Of a stretch of DNA of 64,000 bases, positions 23,719-32,551 are shown one piece after another. Origin of the DNA: Paenibacillus sp. USDA918EY (lineage in GTDB: Bacteria; Bacillota; Bacilli; Paenibacillales; Paenibacillaceae); assembly GCF_009870825.1 (NCBI RefSeq), contig NZ_WTWY01000003.1:248001-312000 (forward strand), written 5' to 3'. The notes beneath the pieces were generated by a model that was not told the origin of the DNA, searched no databases, and saw only the letters and a list, made by a program, of their open reading frames with translations. The first letter of the stretch is position 1. The number at the start of each line of letters is the position of its first letter. The translations under genes were made by a program, and so were the position numbers.

Positions 23719-23837
23719 CTTATATCGCAATTTCGGAAGGAATGCGCGCTGCGGGTGTCATCGAGATTTACGGCATTTCTCGCGGTAAGCGCTCGAAACA
23801 CTTTTTTCCAAACGTCGTCCATGCAAAGTTCCCTTAA
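23712..23837 (+). pseudogene. Unidentified short coding remnant
   Basis: The frame between an upstream stop at 23709 and the TAA at 23835 reads AISEGMRAAGVIEIYGI then SRGKRSKHFFPNVV, which has the texture of real protein (balanced composition, no AT-bias residues), but no start codon with a ribosome site. It may be the 3' end of a deleted gene. I do not recognise the family. Confidence 0.35.
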
Positions 23838-23845
23838 ATAAGTGC

Positions 23846-23880
23846 AAAAAGCAACCATCTCGGTGAATGGCTGCTTTTTA
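23846..23880. terminator. Bidirectional terminator between MerR and TetR genes
   Basis: AAAAAGCAACCAT and ATGGCTGCTTTTT pair around CTCGGTGA with one mismatch. Confidence 0.85.
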
Positions 23881-23901
23881 CTTGGTATGTGGGGTTGACC
23901 T

Positions 23902-24612
23902 TTACTTACGGCTGCTTATAGAGTTCCTATTTAAACCATTTGCATGCACAATGCCGTTCAAGATCACTTCTATTCCCCAATAGAACCGTTCCTTCGAAAC
24001 GGTGTCCCCTGAGAACAACTCCTCCTTCATACTGTGAATGAGAGGGAAGCGAACGGGATCCGTAGCCTGGTAGGAATGCTGGATGGCCGCCATATGTTCT
24101 TCTCCGTGCTTGGATCTAGCCGCCTGCTCGAAGGCGACGGAGGAAACGTAAAGCAATAACAGATCCATCCCCCATGCCGCGGAGGTGGACGTGATCCCGC
24201 CCTTCTGCAAGACCGCAAGCAAGTATTCGTTCAACCGGAATGCATGGGTTCCGATCGGAATCGCCTGAAGCGATAGCTCGGCAAGGCCGGGCTGCTCCAT
24301 CAGTAGCATGACATACGCATCCAGCGCCCGGAACAGCTGCTCCTTCCAATCACCATCCGTAAGTTCCGGCAGGACGAGCTGGCCAAGACCATGATCCAGC
24401 ACATAGGAGCTCAGCTCCTGTAAATTTTTCACGTATACATAGAGCGACGATGGCCCGGTATCCAGCGCTTTGGCTACCTTCCTCATGCTCATGCCAGAGG
24501 TGCCTTCCTCTTTCAGCAGTTCATAGGCAGTCTTCACAATGATCTCATGACTTAGCGGTTCTTTGGCCGGACGAGCCCGGCGACTGATAATTTCTCGATT
24601 TGGTTTCATCAT
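23902..24612 (-). CDS. TetR family transcriptional regulator
   Basis: 236 residues. The HTH is at residues 22-70 (HEIIVKTAYELLKEEGTSGMS, then KALDTGPSSLYVYVKNLQEL), a form close to true TetR with a Ser-Leu-Tyr recognition helix. The C-terminal domain (ELTDGDWKEQLFRALDAY onward) resembles the TetR_C type. AAGGAAAG precedes the ATG. A perfect 8-bp inverted repeat lies in its promoter. The gene sits downstream of the MBL / Tet(X)-like / MFS set and may regulate it, although the operators seen there are of a different sequence. Confidence 0.9.
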   Translation of the reverse strand: MMKPNREIISRRARPAKEPLSHEIIVKTAYELLKEEGTSGMSMRKVAKALDTGPSSLYVYVKNLQELSSYVLDHGLGQLVLPELTDGDWKEQLFRALDAYVMLLMEQPGLAELSLQAIPIGTHAFRLNEYLLAVLQKGGITSTSAAWGMDLLLLYVSSVAFEQAARSKHGEEHMAAIQHSYQATDPVRFPLIHSMKEELFSGDTVSKERFYWGIEVILNGIVHANGLNRNSISSRK

Positions 24613-24641
24613 ACTTTCCTTATATCATGCCGGAAGCAAAT

Positions 24642-24665
24642 AGTAAATCCTCTGTTAGATTTACT
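24642..24665. promoter_or_regulatory. TetR operator
   Basis: AGTAAATC (24642-24649) and GATTTACT (24658-24665) form a perfect inverted repeat with an 8-base spacer, 30 bp before the TetR start. Confidence 0.7.
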
Positions 24666-24967
24666 TATGCCTACATTATCTTTTAGCGGCATATAAATTC
24701 CCCCCTTCTTTCTGATTCAATTCAAGGGGCTGTCAGATCTCTGTAAGATCAAGATCTGCGATCTAGAGAGACACGCAAAACTCAGTTGCAAATCAGGCCA
24801 CGCTCAACATTTGAAATTCGAACCTTTATGCAGTATGCGCTTTTCGAATTATTTTTGATACATTGCTCCAAGATAAAAGTTGGTCTAGCATTGGTCCATT
24901 GGACCTGTCTACAAATGATATCATGTCTTTGGTGGTGGTAAATTTATGTCAGTACTCGTGTTACTCG
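24666..24967. other. Intergenic stretch, nothing found
   Basis: About 300 bp between the TetR promoter and the end of the metallo-hydrolase gene. No gene, tRNA or clear terminator was seen. Confidence 0.5.
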
Positions 24968-25690
24968 TTACTTCGCCGGGCCAGTTGCAGCAATTTGTGC
25001 GATTTCTTCATTCAATGTTTCAGATTCGTACAACCCGCCGTGGTAGCAGATCACACGTTTAATATCATAAGCAGCGAACTTCGCTATTGATTGATACGCT
25101 TTGTCTAAATCAGGTGTCTGCATCGGGTTTGGACCTTGTAATTTAGGTCCGCGAATGACCAGTGCATCGCCAGCAATTAATGTTTTTGAATCAGGATGGT
25201 ATAAGCTTATGTGACCCTCAGTATGACCTGGCGTATGAATAGTGATGAGGCCGTCAGCAATATCTAGTTCTTCGCCACCTTCTAATGTGCGCTTTATAAA
25301 TGGTGTTGTCGGAGCTACGTAACCCTCACTAAATTGGGCATCTAATGGTGAAGGTACTCCTTTAACAAGAGGTCGATCACCTTCAATATATGGACTTTCT
25401 AACTCATGTGCAAATACTTCAATGTTTGGATTAACTTCAAGCAGTTTGGCCAGACTTCCAACATGATCGATATCTTGGTGTGTCAAAATGATCGCTGTTA
25501 ATTGGCCGATGGATAAATCACATTTTTCTAATTCCGCAGCGATCATTTTTGCGCTATCTGGCAAACCTGTGTCTACAAGTATTACAGCATTTTCACTTGT
25601 AATCAGGGTAGGATGAAGCGGCCATTTCCCCCCTGGAAAAGCCGGCACATCGATGTTTAAAGTGATTGGTTCAATAATCACCTTTGTCAT
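24968..25690 (-). CDS. MBL-fold metallo-hydrolase
   Basis: 240 residues from the ATG at 25690, which has GGAGG upstream; an ATG six codons earlier lacks one. The zinc motif THQDIDHVG (HxDxDH, with Gln between), the second-site Asp in VDTGLPDS, the His in HTPGHTEGH and the Asp in IAGDALV are in the order of glyoxalase-II-like hydrolases, and a final His is in CYHGG. The substrate is unknown. It is the last gene of a set with a Tet(X)-like monooxygenase and a DHA2 pump; the set may detoxify one compound. Confidence 0.88.
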   Translation of the reverse strand: MTKVIIEPITLNIDVPAFPGGKWPLHPTLITSENAVILVDTGLPDSAKMIAAELEKCDLSIGQLTAIILTHQDIDHVGSLAKLLEVNPNIEVFAHELESPYIEGDRPLVKGVPSPLDAQFSEGYVAPTTPFIKRTLEGGEELDIADGLITIHTPGHTEGHISLYHPDSKTLIAGDALVIRGPKLQGPNPMQTPDLDKAYQSIAKFAAYDIKRVICYHGGLYESETLNEEIAQIAATGPAK

Positions 25691-25792
25691 ATTAAATTTA
25701 GCCTCCATGTGTGTATTTATTAAAATTAAATACGTATCAAGAATTTTGTAGTTCGTTGTCAGATGATTTCATTATTTCACTTCAAGGTAAGA

Positions 25793-26965
25793 TTAAGCTT
25801 CGTTATACTGCTCGTGGTATGAATTCATCAATTCAGTAAGATTCGGCGCTGCATCATCTGAAAAGCACAGGGTGAGATTATCATTGGACTCTCGAGCTTT
25901 TTCCGAAGCGTATTCGTACATTTTCTCCTCGTATTCCTCAATTGCCTTAGCTTGATCATCATGCCGAATAATCGCAAGAGCTAGTTCCATTGCGTCCTGC
26001 ATCGCCAAATTGACTCCTTCGCCGGCGAAAGGTGACATGACATGAGCCGCGTCACCGATAAGCGTAACGCCGGGATTTCTGTTCCACTTAAACCCGATCG
26101 GTAACATGTAGATCCGTCTTGGAAGAACAGCTTCTGCCGCATAGCGGATATAATTCTTTAGCGATTCATCCCAATCTTGGAAGAGCTCTAGCAGTTTTGC
26201 TTTCGCATCCTGCGGATTTTCAGACCCAATACCGATTGTATCAAGCCATTCCCGATCAACCTTCAGACTCGCATACACCTTAATGCGCCCGTCGCCATTC
26301 AACTGCCCCAAAATGCCTTTGTGATCGTCCAATGCAAACACTTTACCACGACGGTTAAATGCTGCTAAATCAGGATGACGATTAGCAGCGTCCACGACAT
26401 TAAGCTCGAACATGGTTAGTCCCGAATAACTGACATCCGTATCCGAAAGCAGCGGACGAACACGGGAGAAGGCGCCGTCCGCTCCAACTACGAGATGCGC
26501 GGTATCTACGAAGCCGTTCTCGAAATGAAGCTCGGTCATGCCGTTGGCGAGTGAAACGGCCTTGTTCAGTTTATATCCGTACCGGATGATCGCTGGGTCC
26601 AACTTGCTTAAAAGTAAATCGCAAAGCACGCCGCGATCGATCTCTGGCCGGCCTCCTGGAGCATCCTCATCGGCCACTTCATCAATGTAGCATTTTCCAG
26701 TCTTATCGAATAACCGAAAGTCCTCGCCTTCGTATCGTGCCACTTTTTGAAAAGCCTCATAAAGTCCTGCTTCCTTTAGCGCTTGCTGCCCGGAGTCCTC
26801 ATGTATGTCAAGAGAACCCCCGCGCTCGTGGCTCTTGTCTGCCATCTCACGTTCATAAATAACCGTTGGAATGCCATGTTGTTGAAGAATAAGTGCAAGT
26901 GTGAGTCCACCTGGGCCGCCTCCGATAATGGCGATATGCTTTTGATTTTTCGTAGTAGTTGTCAT
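25793..26965 (-). CDS. FAD-dependent monooxygenase, Tet(X)-like
   Basis: 390 residues, the size of Tet(X). The motifs are HIAIIGGGPGGLTLALILQ (FAD fold), RGGSLDIHEDSGQQALKEAGL (Tet(X) has RGGTLDLHKGSGQEA at the same place), VVGADGAFSRVR, and the FAD motif LIGDAAHVMSPFAGEGVN. Tet(X) hydroxylates tetracyclines, but many relatives act on other substrates, and drug activity cannot be predicted by eye. The ATG follows AAGGAGAG. A double operator upstream matches the one in front of the efflux gene 27077-28528. Confidence 0.88.
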   Translation of the reverse strand: MTTTTKNQKHIAIIGGGPGGLTLALILQQHGIPTVIYEREMADKSHERGGSLDIHEDSGQQALKEAGLYEAFQKVARYEGEDFRLFDKTGKCYIDEVADEDAPGGRPEIDRGVLCDLLLSKLDPAIIRYGYKLNKAVSLANGMTELHFENGFVDTAHLVVGADGAFSRVRPLLSDTDVSYSGLTMFELNVVDAANRHPDLAAFNRRGKVFALDDHKGILGQLNGDGRIKVYASLKVDREWLDTIGIGSENPQDAKAKLLELFQDWDESLKNYIRYAAEAVLPRRIYMLPIGFKWNRNPGVTLIGDAAHVMSPFAGEGVNLAMQDAMELALAIIRHDDQAKAIEEYEEKMYEYASEKARESNDNLTLCFSDDAAPNLTELMNSYHEQYNEA

Positions 26966-27000
26966 TTTAATCTCTCCTTAGCTTAATCATTGGATTTTAT

Positions 27001-27033
27001 ACGAACAACGTTCTTAAGGAACACCGTTCGTTT
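27001..27033. promoter_or_regulatory. Double operator before the Tet(X)-like gene
   Basis: Two copies of the dyad ACGAAC-N3-GTTCGT, each with one shortened arm: ACGAACAACGTTC (27001-27013) and GAACACCGTTCGT (27019-27031). The perfect form occurs at 28604. Confidence 0.7.
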
Positions 27034-27076
27034 AAGGCAGTAGATGGGCTTTTGCGTATCTTTACGTTAGTAAAAG

Positions 27077-28528
27077 CTACTTCGATTGAGGTGACTGGGA
27101 TCGCGCAGTTGTAGCATCGGTACGTTTTGCGAAAAATAAACTGAGCACAAGTGCAGCTACCGCAAATCCAAACGTAATCCAGAACGTAGAACCAAAAGCA
27201 TGCCCTAACTGATCGAGTGTGTGATCGACTGGAAGTTTTCTAATCTGTCCAGAAAGAAAAGCCATCGTAATCGTTACACCGAAAGATGACATAATTTGCT
27301 GGGCAGAAGTCGTTATCGGTGTCACGCGGCTGACTAGTTCCTTCGGAGCCGACTTGAGCACATGGGTATTGATCTGCATCAACGTTAAGCCCTGGCCAAG
27401 CCCTGCGAAGGCAAAGCTGCACATGATGTACAACGGACTGGTATGGGCAGTAATTTGTGTCAAGGCAAGTAACGATCCGGATAAGGACAGAATACCAATC
27501 AAGGCAATCGGGCGAACTCCGAAACGGTCAAACAACTTACCACCGACGTTGATCCCGATCGTCGACAGGATTGCCTGCGGGATGACATACAGCCCCGCCT
27601 CAAGCGGCGAAAGTCCCTTTGCCTGCTGCAAAAACAGCGGGAATAATAGAATGCTACCGAACGATGCGATCTGATTGAGCCAAGCAACGATAATCCCATG
27701 AACGAATGCAGGAGAGCGGAACACCCTAAGCTCCAGAAGCGGATATTTTTGCCGCAGTTCATGCCAGATAAATATAGCCAGCAGGAGAATTCCGCATACA
27801 AGCGAAACAAGCGTCCATATATCAGACCATCCCTTCTCACCTCCTTGATGAACTGCGAACACAAGCGATGCAAAGGAAACCGGAGCCAAGAGTGCGCCCA
27901 CTACATCTAGCTTACTGTTATGCCGCGGCTTCGCTGTAGGCAGATACCTCCAAGCCATCAAGAGCGCGATTAGACCAACAGGCACATTGATGAGAAATAT
28001 CCAATGCCAATTCATATACTCAATGAGCCAGCCCGACAGAATGGGACCAAGAATCGGAGCGAGCAGCATCGGAATGCCGAGAATTCCCATTACTGAACCT
28101 CGCTTGTCAGGAGGAGAAATGGAGAAGGTTGTTGCAATCCCGATTGGAGCAACCATGCCACCTCCGAGTCCTTGGATGATTCGGAATAGGATCAGTTGCT
28201 CAGGCGTCTGAGCCAGCGCACATAACACAGAAGCGACAACGAACAGCACGATGCTCGTCATAAACATCCGTTTCGGTGAGAAACGGTCCGAGAACCAACC
28301 TGCGAGCGGAATGACGGCTGACAATGACAACGTGTAGGCAGTAATTACCCATTGAATGGTGCTAAGATTCGTATGAAAGGCGCTTACCAATTTCGGAACT
28401 GCGACATTCATAATGGTGCTATCCAAGATGACAAGAAACATCCCAGAAGCCACAGCAAGCAACACCGGCAATATTTGTTTCAATGAAAATGCGGCTTGCG
28501 TACTCCCTGAATTATTTGTTGACTGCAT
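27077..28528 (-). CDS. DHA2-type MFS drug efflux transporter (EmrB/QacA family)
   Basis: 483 residues, 14 hydrophobic helices. The family motifs are visible: motif A GWFSDRFSPKRMF after helix 2, RIIQGLGGG (motif B) in helix 4, and the DHA2 motif C GPILSGWLIEYMNWHWIF in helix 5, with the early helix-1 signature LDSTIMNVAVPKL. Such pumps export cationic or amphipathic drugs using the proton gradient. Its promoter carries a perfect dyad in the spacer. It transcribes towards the Tet(X)-like and MBL genes, with about 110 bp between it and the next. Confidence 0.92.
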   Translation of the reverse strand: MQSTNNSGSTQAAFSLKQILPVLLAVASGMFLVILDSTIMNVAVPKLVSAFHTNLSTIQWVITAYTLSLSAVIPLAGWFSDRFSPKRMFMTSIVLFVVASVLCALAQTPEQLILFRIIQGLGGGMVAPIGIATTFSISPPDKRGSVMGILGIPMLLAPILGPILSGWLIEYMNWHWIFLINVPVGLIALLMAWRYLPTAKPRHNSKLDVVGALLAPVSFASLVFAVHQGGEKGWSDIWTLVSLVCGILLLAIFIWHELRQKYPLLELRVFRSPAFVHGIIVAWLNQIASFGSILLFPLFLQQAKGLSPLEAGLYVIPQAILSTIGINVGGKLFDRFGVRPIALIGILSLSGSLLALTQITAHTSPLYIMCSFAFAGLGQGLTLMQINTHVLKSAPKELVSRVTPITTSAQQIMSSFGVTITMAFLSGQIRKLPVDHTLDQLGHAFGSTFWITFGFAVAALVLSLFFAKRTDATTARSQSPQSK

Positions 28529-28592
28529 GTTTCACGCTTCTTTCTGTTTAATTTAGAAGAACCATTTCATGAACTCCAATAGGAACATCTCA

Positions 28593-28636
28593 GTTATACC
28601 ACCACGAACACCGTTCGTCAAGTACATTGTTCGTTA
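28593..28636 (-). promoter_or_regulatory. Promoter and operator of the DHA2 efflux gene
   Basis: Minus-strand TTGACG (28621-28616), 17 bases and TATAAC (28598-28593). The perfect dyad ACGAAC-ACC-GTTCGT (28604-28618) fills the spacer, and a further half-site (TGTTCGT) lies just upstream. A repressor here would block RNA polymerase directly. Confidence 0.8.
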
Positions 28637-28728
28637 AAAATTACAATCAGTTTCGACTCATCCTGCTGCGGCAATTCATTTATTTCTCCTTTTCGTGCCC
28701 TTCGCTCCGCGTAACTGTGGTAACATAC

Positions 28729-29010
28729 TTATGTTAACCATGTAATAATGCCATTCGTACCATCGACGGGAATCCGCTCTCCACTTTCAATGTATTTGTG
28801 ACGTTCTCAATGGCGACGACAGCTGGAATACTATATTCTATTGCTGCAATCGCCGCATGGGAGGTTGCGCTCCCAATTTTCGTAACAGGGCACCTGCAAT
28901 CTTAAATAAAGATGTCCAGATCGGCGCGCTATAAGTGGAAACGAATAGCCCCCTTTCTCAGCTTCTTGAACTCCGAAGGATTCATCACGATGCAGACTTT
29001 GCCCTCGTAC
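28729..29010 (-). pseudogene. Remnant of a PEP-utilising enzyme (rifampicin phosphotransferase / PEP synthase type)
   Basis: Across shifting frames the minus strand reads SLFKIAGALLRKIG, then SATSHAAIAAIEYSIPAVVA, then VDGTNGIITWLT and a stop. This is the C-terminal swivelling histidine domain: TSHAAI holds the phospho-His and GIPAVV follows. At least two frameshifts break it (near 28770 and 28910), and nothing upstream of this domain is left. It resembles the tail of rifampicin phosphotransferase as much as PEP synthase. Confidence 0.75.
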
Positions 29011-29462
29011 ACACTGCAAATCTGCTTCGAATATCATCGTATTCTCCTCAGTTTTCTAGACAAACAAATAATAAAAACACGACCCCATAGGCCGTGCTTG
29101 GCAGGTTAGTAAACCGGCGGTCATCACTTAAGCAGTGAGAAGATCCGCGGGCTTTGCGTGCACTGCCTTTCGACAGCTTTGCCGTTTACTTAAGAATATT
29201 AAACAACAAAAAAGGTTCCTGCCCTGCCGGAAAAAGCAGATCAGAAACCTTTCATGGATGAAATGATGCGGTTGGTTGGTGAAATGGCAAACGCCAAGCC
29301 AACAGTCATGAATATTGGGTGTGGATTCCCAACTGGCAATGGATAAGTATCGGGCCCGAATCCGGCTACTGGCACGTCTTCGGGCATTGGGAGACTTTGC
29401 CCTTAAAAGCAACCTCGACCTAATTTGCTCTGCAAAATACTTCTTAAGCTGTTACGATTCTT
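29011..29462. other. Intergenic stretch with one terminator
   Basis: Contains a hairpin with arms AAAGGTT and AACCTTT (29211-29252). Two short open segments (around 29256 and 29337, the latter with the text RARIRLLARLRALGDF) look protein-like but have no start, and I cannot name them. Confidence 0.4.
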
Positions 29463-30128
29463 TTATTTACTCAATGATTGATGAACAACCTTAAGGTTAT
29501 ATACAGGCGTTCCCAAAACCCCCCATAAGCTCATGCTAAAGGGTAAAATAGCCTCCGTTCCCCGCGCTGCTTTAATATCGCCCATATCGAGGATGGCGCC
29601 GGATTTCCAACCAAACCATTGTTGCAGCCGTTCCTTTACCTCGTTTTTTGCATCATTGTCGTTTCCACAGATAAACAGATTATGGTCGCCATCGGCAAGC
29701 TGAGTCGGATTGACCATCAAAGGCGCAGGCAGGGTATTCAAGCCTTTTACAACCTTTACATCAGGGAAAGTCCTTTGGATCTGCTCCCCCAAAGAATCCG
29801 TATTGCTAACAAACAATATTGGAGGCATTCCTTGCGAAAAATCAAGCGGATTGGAAAGGTCGATCAAAATTTTTTTCTCAAGCTGTTCGCTTCCTGCCAG
29901 CTGCAGTGCCTCGATCGAGCCTGACCCGCTCGTTGCATTAAACACGATTTCCCCGAACGCCGCGGCTTCCTTGAACGAACCGATCCAGGCATTTTCACCT
30001 GCCTTTTGCTGCCATTCTGTCAGCTTTTGCGGATCCCTTGTGCCAATCATAACTTGTTGACCAATCGCTGCAAGCTTGCCTGCAATCGTTTGTCCCACCT
30101 TACCTGATCCTAAAACTCCAATTTTCAT
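29463..30128 (-). CDS. NAD(P)-binding oxidoreductase, F420-dependent NADP reductase-like
   Basis: 221 residues from the ATG at 30128. The Rossmann start MKIGVLGSGKVGQTIAGKLA and the following IGTRDPQKL (NADP-preferring Arg after the second strand) match the NADP oxidoreductase, coenzyme F420-dependent family. The middle VVKGLNTLPAPLMV and the C-terminal SMSLWGVLG fit the same group. Firmicutes usually lack F420, so the actual partner is probably another reductant. The gene lies 84 bp after the TetR pseudogene and faces the same way, so it may once have been controlled by it. Confidence 0.85.
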   Translation of the reverse strand: MKIGVLGSGKVGQTIAGKLAAIGQQVMIGTRDPQKLTEWQQKAGENAWIGSFKEAAAFGEIVFNATSGSGSIEALQLAGSEQLEKKILIDLSNPLDFSQGMPPILFVSNTDSLGEQIQRTFPDVKVVKGLNTLPAPLMVNPTQLADGDHNLFICGNDNDAKNEVKERLQQWFGWKSGAILDMGDIKAARGTEAILPFSMSLWGVLGTPVYNLKVVHQSLSK

Positions 30129-30211
30129 CGATATTCCCATTCCTTTCGCTTCGCTCAAGAGCATAAACGGAATTGAATTCCGTCAGCCTTGGGCAATGTT
30201 TTTTTATTTTG

Positions 30212-30824
30212 TCAAACCACATTATCAGGCGCAATGACAGCACCGCCAAGCAGCCGATGAATAATATCGGCATGAGCTTGTTTTTTCTTGGCATATTCCT
30301 CTTCCGTCCAGGTAAAAATGCCGCGGTCAAGCCAAAAAGAAACGCCCACTAGCAAAAATTCCGCAGCCAGCTCCGGTTGCTGAGTACTGAACTCCCCTTT
30401 TTCCACGCCTTGCCGCACGATTTGTCTAACAAAAGGGCAGCAGGCTCCGGATTTCGGCAACCATCCATTTCTGATGCAGACTGGCGTTGCTTTCAGTGTG
30501 CACGTATTCAAATACTGCCTCGTCCTGCTCATTTGCCAAAGCCTCGGTGAAAAGGTATAACAACTTCGCGGAAGCATTCAAATCCGTACTGTCAACCAAA
30601 CGTTGCACTTGCTCGAGCCGCGAAGCTAACGTGCGTTCACAGGCCGCATTGATTACCTATTCTTTGGATTGAAAATAGTAGTAGAACGTTCCTTGGGCGA
30701 CTCCAATTTTTTTGACGATATCGCTGACCGACGTCTGTTCAAAACCTTTAGTATTAAACAATTCCATCGCTGCGTTCAAAATTTCATTCCTACGTTCCTT
30801 CGGATTTTTCGTGATTCGCGGCAT
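30212..30824 (-). pseudogene. TetR family regulator, broken by a stop codon and a frameshift
   Basis: From the ATG at 30824 (AAAAGGAG upstream) the frame reads MPRITKNPKERRNEILNAAM, a TetR HTH ending FYYYFQSKE, and then meets TAG at 30659-30657. Reading through, it continues VINAACERTLASRLEQ and a normal TetR C-domain until about 30450, where a +1 shift is needed to reach QGVEKGEFSTQQPELAAEFL and the end at 30212. Both lesions lie in otherwise well-kept sequence, so inactivation looks recent. Its operators (30876-31280) remain intact. Confidence 0.88.
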
Positions 30825-30875
30825 CGTAACGACTCCTTTTCATTCACTCCTGTTCTTGATTAAAACATACTCATT

Positions 30876-30933
30876 GACTGACTGTCAGTCGACAAGATGC
30901 AATCATTATATTATTTGACTGACCATCAGTCAA
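30876..30933. promoter_or_regulatory. Two operators in front of the TetR pseudogene
   Basis: GACTGAC-T-GTCAGTC (30876-30890) and TTGACTGA-CCA-TCAGTCAA (30915-30933), both perfect dyads. Confidence 0.8.
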
Positions 30934-31218
30934 TACTCGAATTTTCAAAATTAAAAAAGGTATTAGACTCACGCGGGTGCACTGAACAAAAGAGCCATGT
31001 CTTTATAAGAGCGGGAGACCGAGGTGAGTTGCCAAATCCACGCTTCTTATCAAGCCCGAATTCGGCTCATCTCCTCCCGGCTGATTTTTAAACTACAGAT
31101 CGTCTTTGTACAGCGGACATGAATAACCTCGTTAGTGTTCCGACCGTTTTTTTGAAATATTCGGCATGTGAAGATCTACTATTCGGATCACTCCTGTTCG
31201 TTTTTTAAAATTTTTTAA

Positions 31219-31280
31219 TTGACTGATAGTCAGTCCAGGATATAAACTTATTTTACAAAAAAATGACTGACAGTCAGTCA
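31219..31280 (+). promoter_or_regulatory. Promoter and two operators of the MFS gene
   Basis: TTGACT (31219-31224) and TATAAA (31241-31246) with a 16-base spacer. Dyads GACTGA-TAG-TCAGTC (31221-31235) and TGACTGA-CAG-TCAGTCA (31264-31280) cover the -35 box and the early transcript. They match the two sites at 30876 and 30915. Confidence 0.8.
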
Positions 31281-31306
31281 AACAAAATGATAAGGAGAAC
31301 TTCCCA

Positions 31307-32485
31307 ATGAACAAAAGAACGATTTTATTTGTGCTTGGCCTCTCTGCCGCCATCGTGTCTCTTGCACAAAGCTTATACGTCCCTTTGCTCCCGGACCTGC
31401 AGCGGGATCTTCAAACTTCGTTGTCTTTGGTCAACCTCACCGTTACTTTATTCACGGTCGCGATGGCCGTCATGCAGGTTGTGCTTGGACCTGTCGTCGA
31501 CCGTAACGGTCGCAGGAAAATTCTGATCCCCGGGATGATTATTTATGTATTAGCTACAGTAGGATGTATGTTTTCGTTTTCGATTGACATGTTGCTTATC
31601 TTTCGTGTGCTTCAGGGGATCGGCGCAGCCGCTGTACCCTTGGTTGCCGCAACGATGATCGGAGATGTATTTGAAGGTAAGGAGCGGGCCGAAAGCATGG
31701 CCACGTATCAAATGATTCTGGGGATCTCCCCTGCTGTTGGTCCGCTGATCGGCGGCTTGATCGGGTCGGTTGCCGGATACACTGGGGCTTTTGGCTTTGC
31801 GGCGGCCAGTGCTGTTCTCATTATGATTTTTGCCATCTTCATGTTACCGGAAACCAAACCGGCAAATTCATCAGGCAAAGGAACGCGGCCAGGGCTAAAG
31901 GCGTTTAGCCGAATTTTTAAAAGCAAAACCGGCAGGGTCGTCTTAATTAGCGGTTTTGTTCTGTATGACGTCTTTTACACGTTCATTGTATTCCTCCCTA
32001 TAATATTGGAATCCCAATACGGCTTGGGTGCTGCAAAAATCGGCCTTTTTTCGCTCGCGCTAATGGCCTTCAATCTTGCCGGGAGTAAACTGAGCGGGAA
32101 GCTTCAAGCCAAGATCGGGTCTGTAAAAGCGCTGTTTGGGGCCGGTTCGCTTGTTATAGTCAGTCTTGTCATTTTCATATTTGCTGCCCAGCTTTCTCTT
32201 GTTTTATTGCTCGTCGCTTTGATGCTGACCGGGTTCGTGAGTGGACTGGCGATGCCTGCAATGCCTACCTTGCTGTCGGCGGAATTCGTTCAAGAGCGGG
32301 CGACCGCTATGGGAGTTTATAACTTTATCCGTTATCTCGGCATGGCGGCAGCGCCGATGATCGGCAGCGTCCTGTATCCCGCAGGCGGTACTTCCTTGTT
32401 GATCGGCATAACGGCTGTTTTTGTTGGAGTCGCCGTAATCGCAACCCGTCGTTTATTATCATCGAAGGAAGAACAGACGGTTTGA
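31307..32485 (+). CDS. MFS efflux transporter, DHA1 type
   Basis: 392 residues and 12 helices. Motif A appears as GPVVDRNGRRKIL after helix 2, motif B as FRVLQGIGAAAVPL and motif C as GISPAVGPLIGG, the set used by drug/proton antiporters of the Bcr/YmfD-like group. The start follows AAGGAG by eight bases. Expression should be controlled by the adjacent TetR gene, which is a pseudogene, so the pump is probably constitutive here. The exported compound is unknown. Confidence 0.92.
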   Translation: MNKRTILFVLGLSAAIVSLAQSLYVPLLPDLQRDLQTSLSLVNLTVTLFTVAMAVMQVVLGPVVDRNGRRKILIPGMIIYVLATVGCMFSFSIDMLLIFRVLQGIGAAAVPLVAATMIGDVFEGKERAESMATYQMILGISPAVGPLIGGLIGSVAGYTGAFGFAAASAVLIMIFAIFMLPETKPANSSGKGTRPGLKAFSRIFKSKTGRVVLISGFVLYDVFYTFIVFLPIILESQYGLGAAKIGLFSLALMAFNLAGSKLSGKLQAKIGSVKALFGAGSLVIVSLVIFIFAAQLSLVLLLVALMLTGFVSGLAMPAMPTLLSAEFVQERATAMGVYNFIRYLGMAAAPMIGSVLYPAGGTSLLIGITAVFVGVAVIATRRLLSSKEEQTV

Positions 32486-32500
32486 CCATTTTTTTAATCA

Positions 32501-32551
32501 AAACCAGTAAGCGGATGATCATAGTAGTAAACAGCCGCTTACTGCTGTTTT
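32501..32551 (+). terminator. Terminator of the MFS gene
   Basis: CAGTAAGCGG (32505-32514) and CCGCTTACTG (32535-32544) pair perfectly, followed by CTGTTTTG. Confidence 0.75.
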
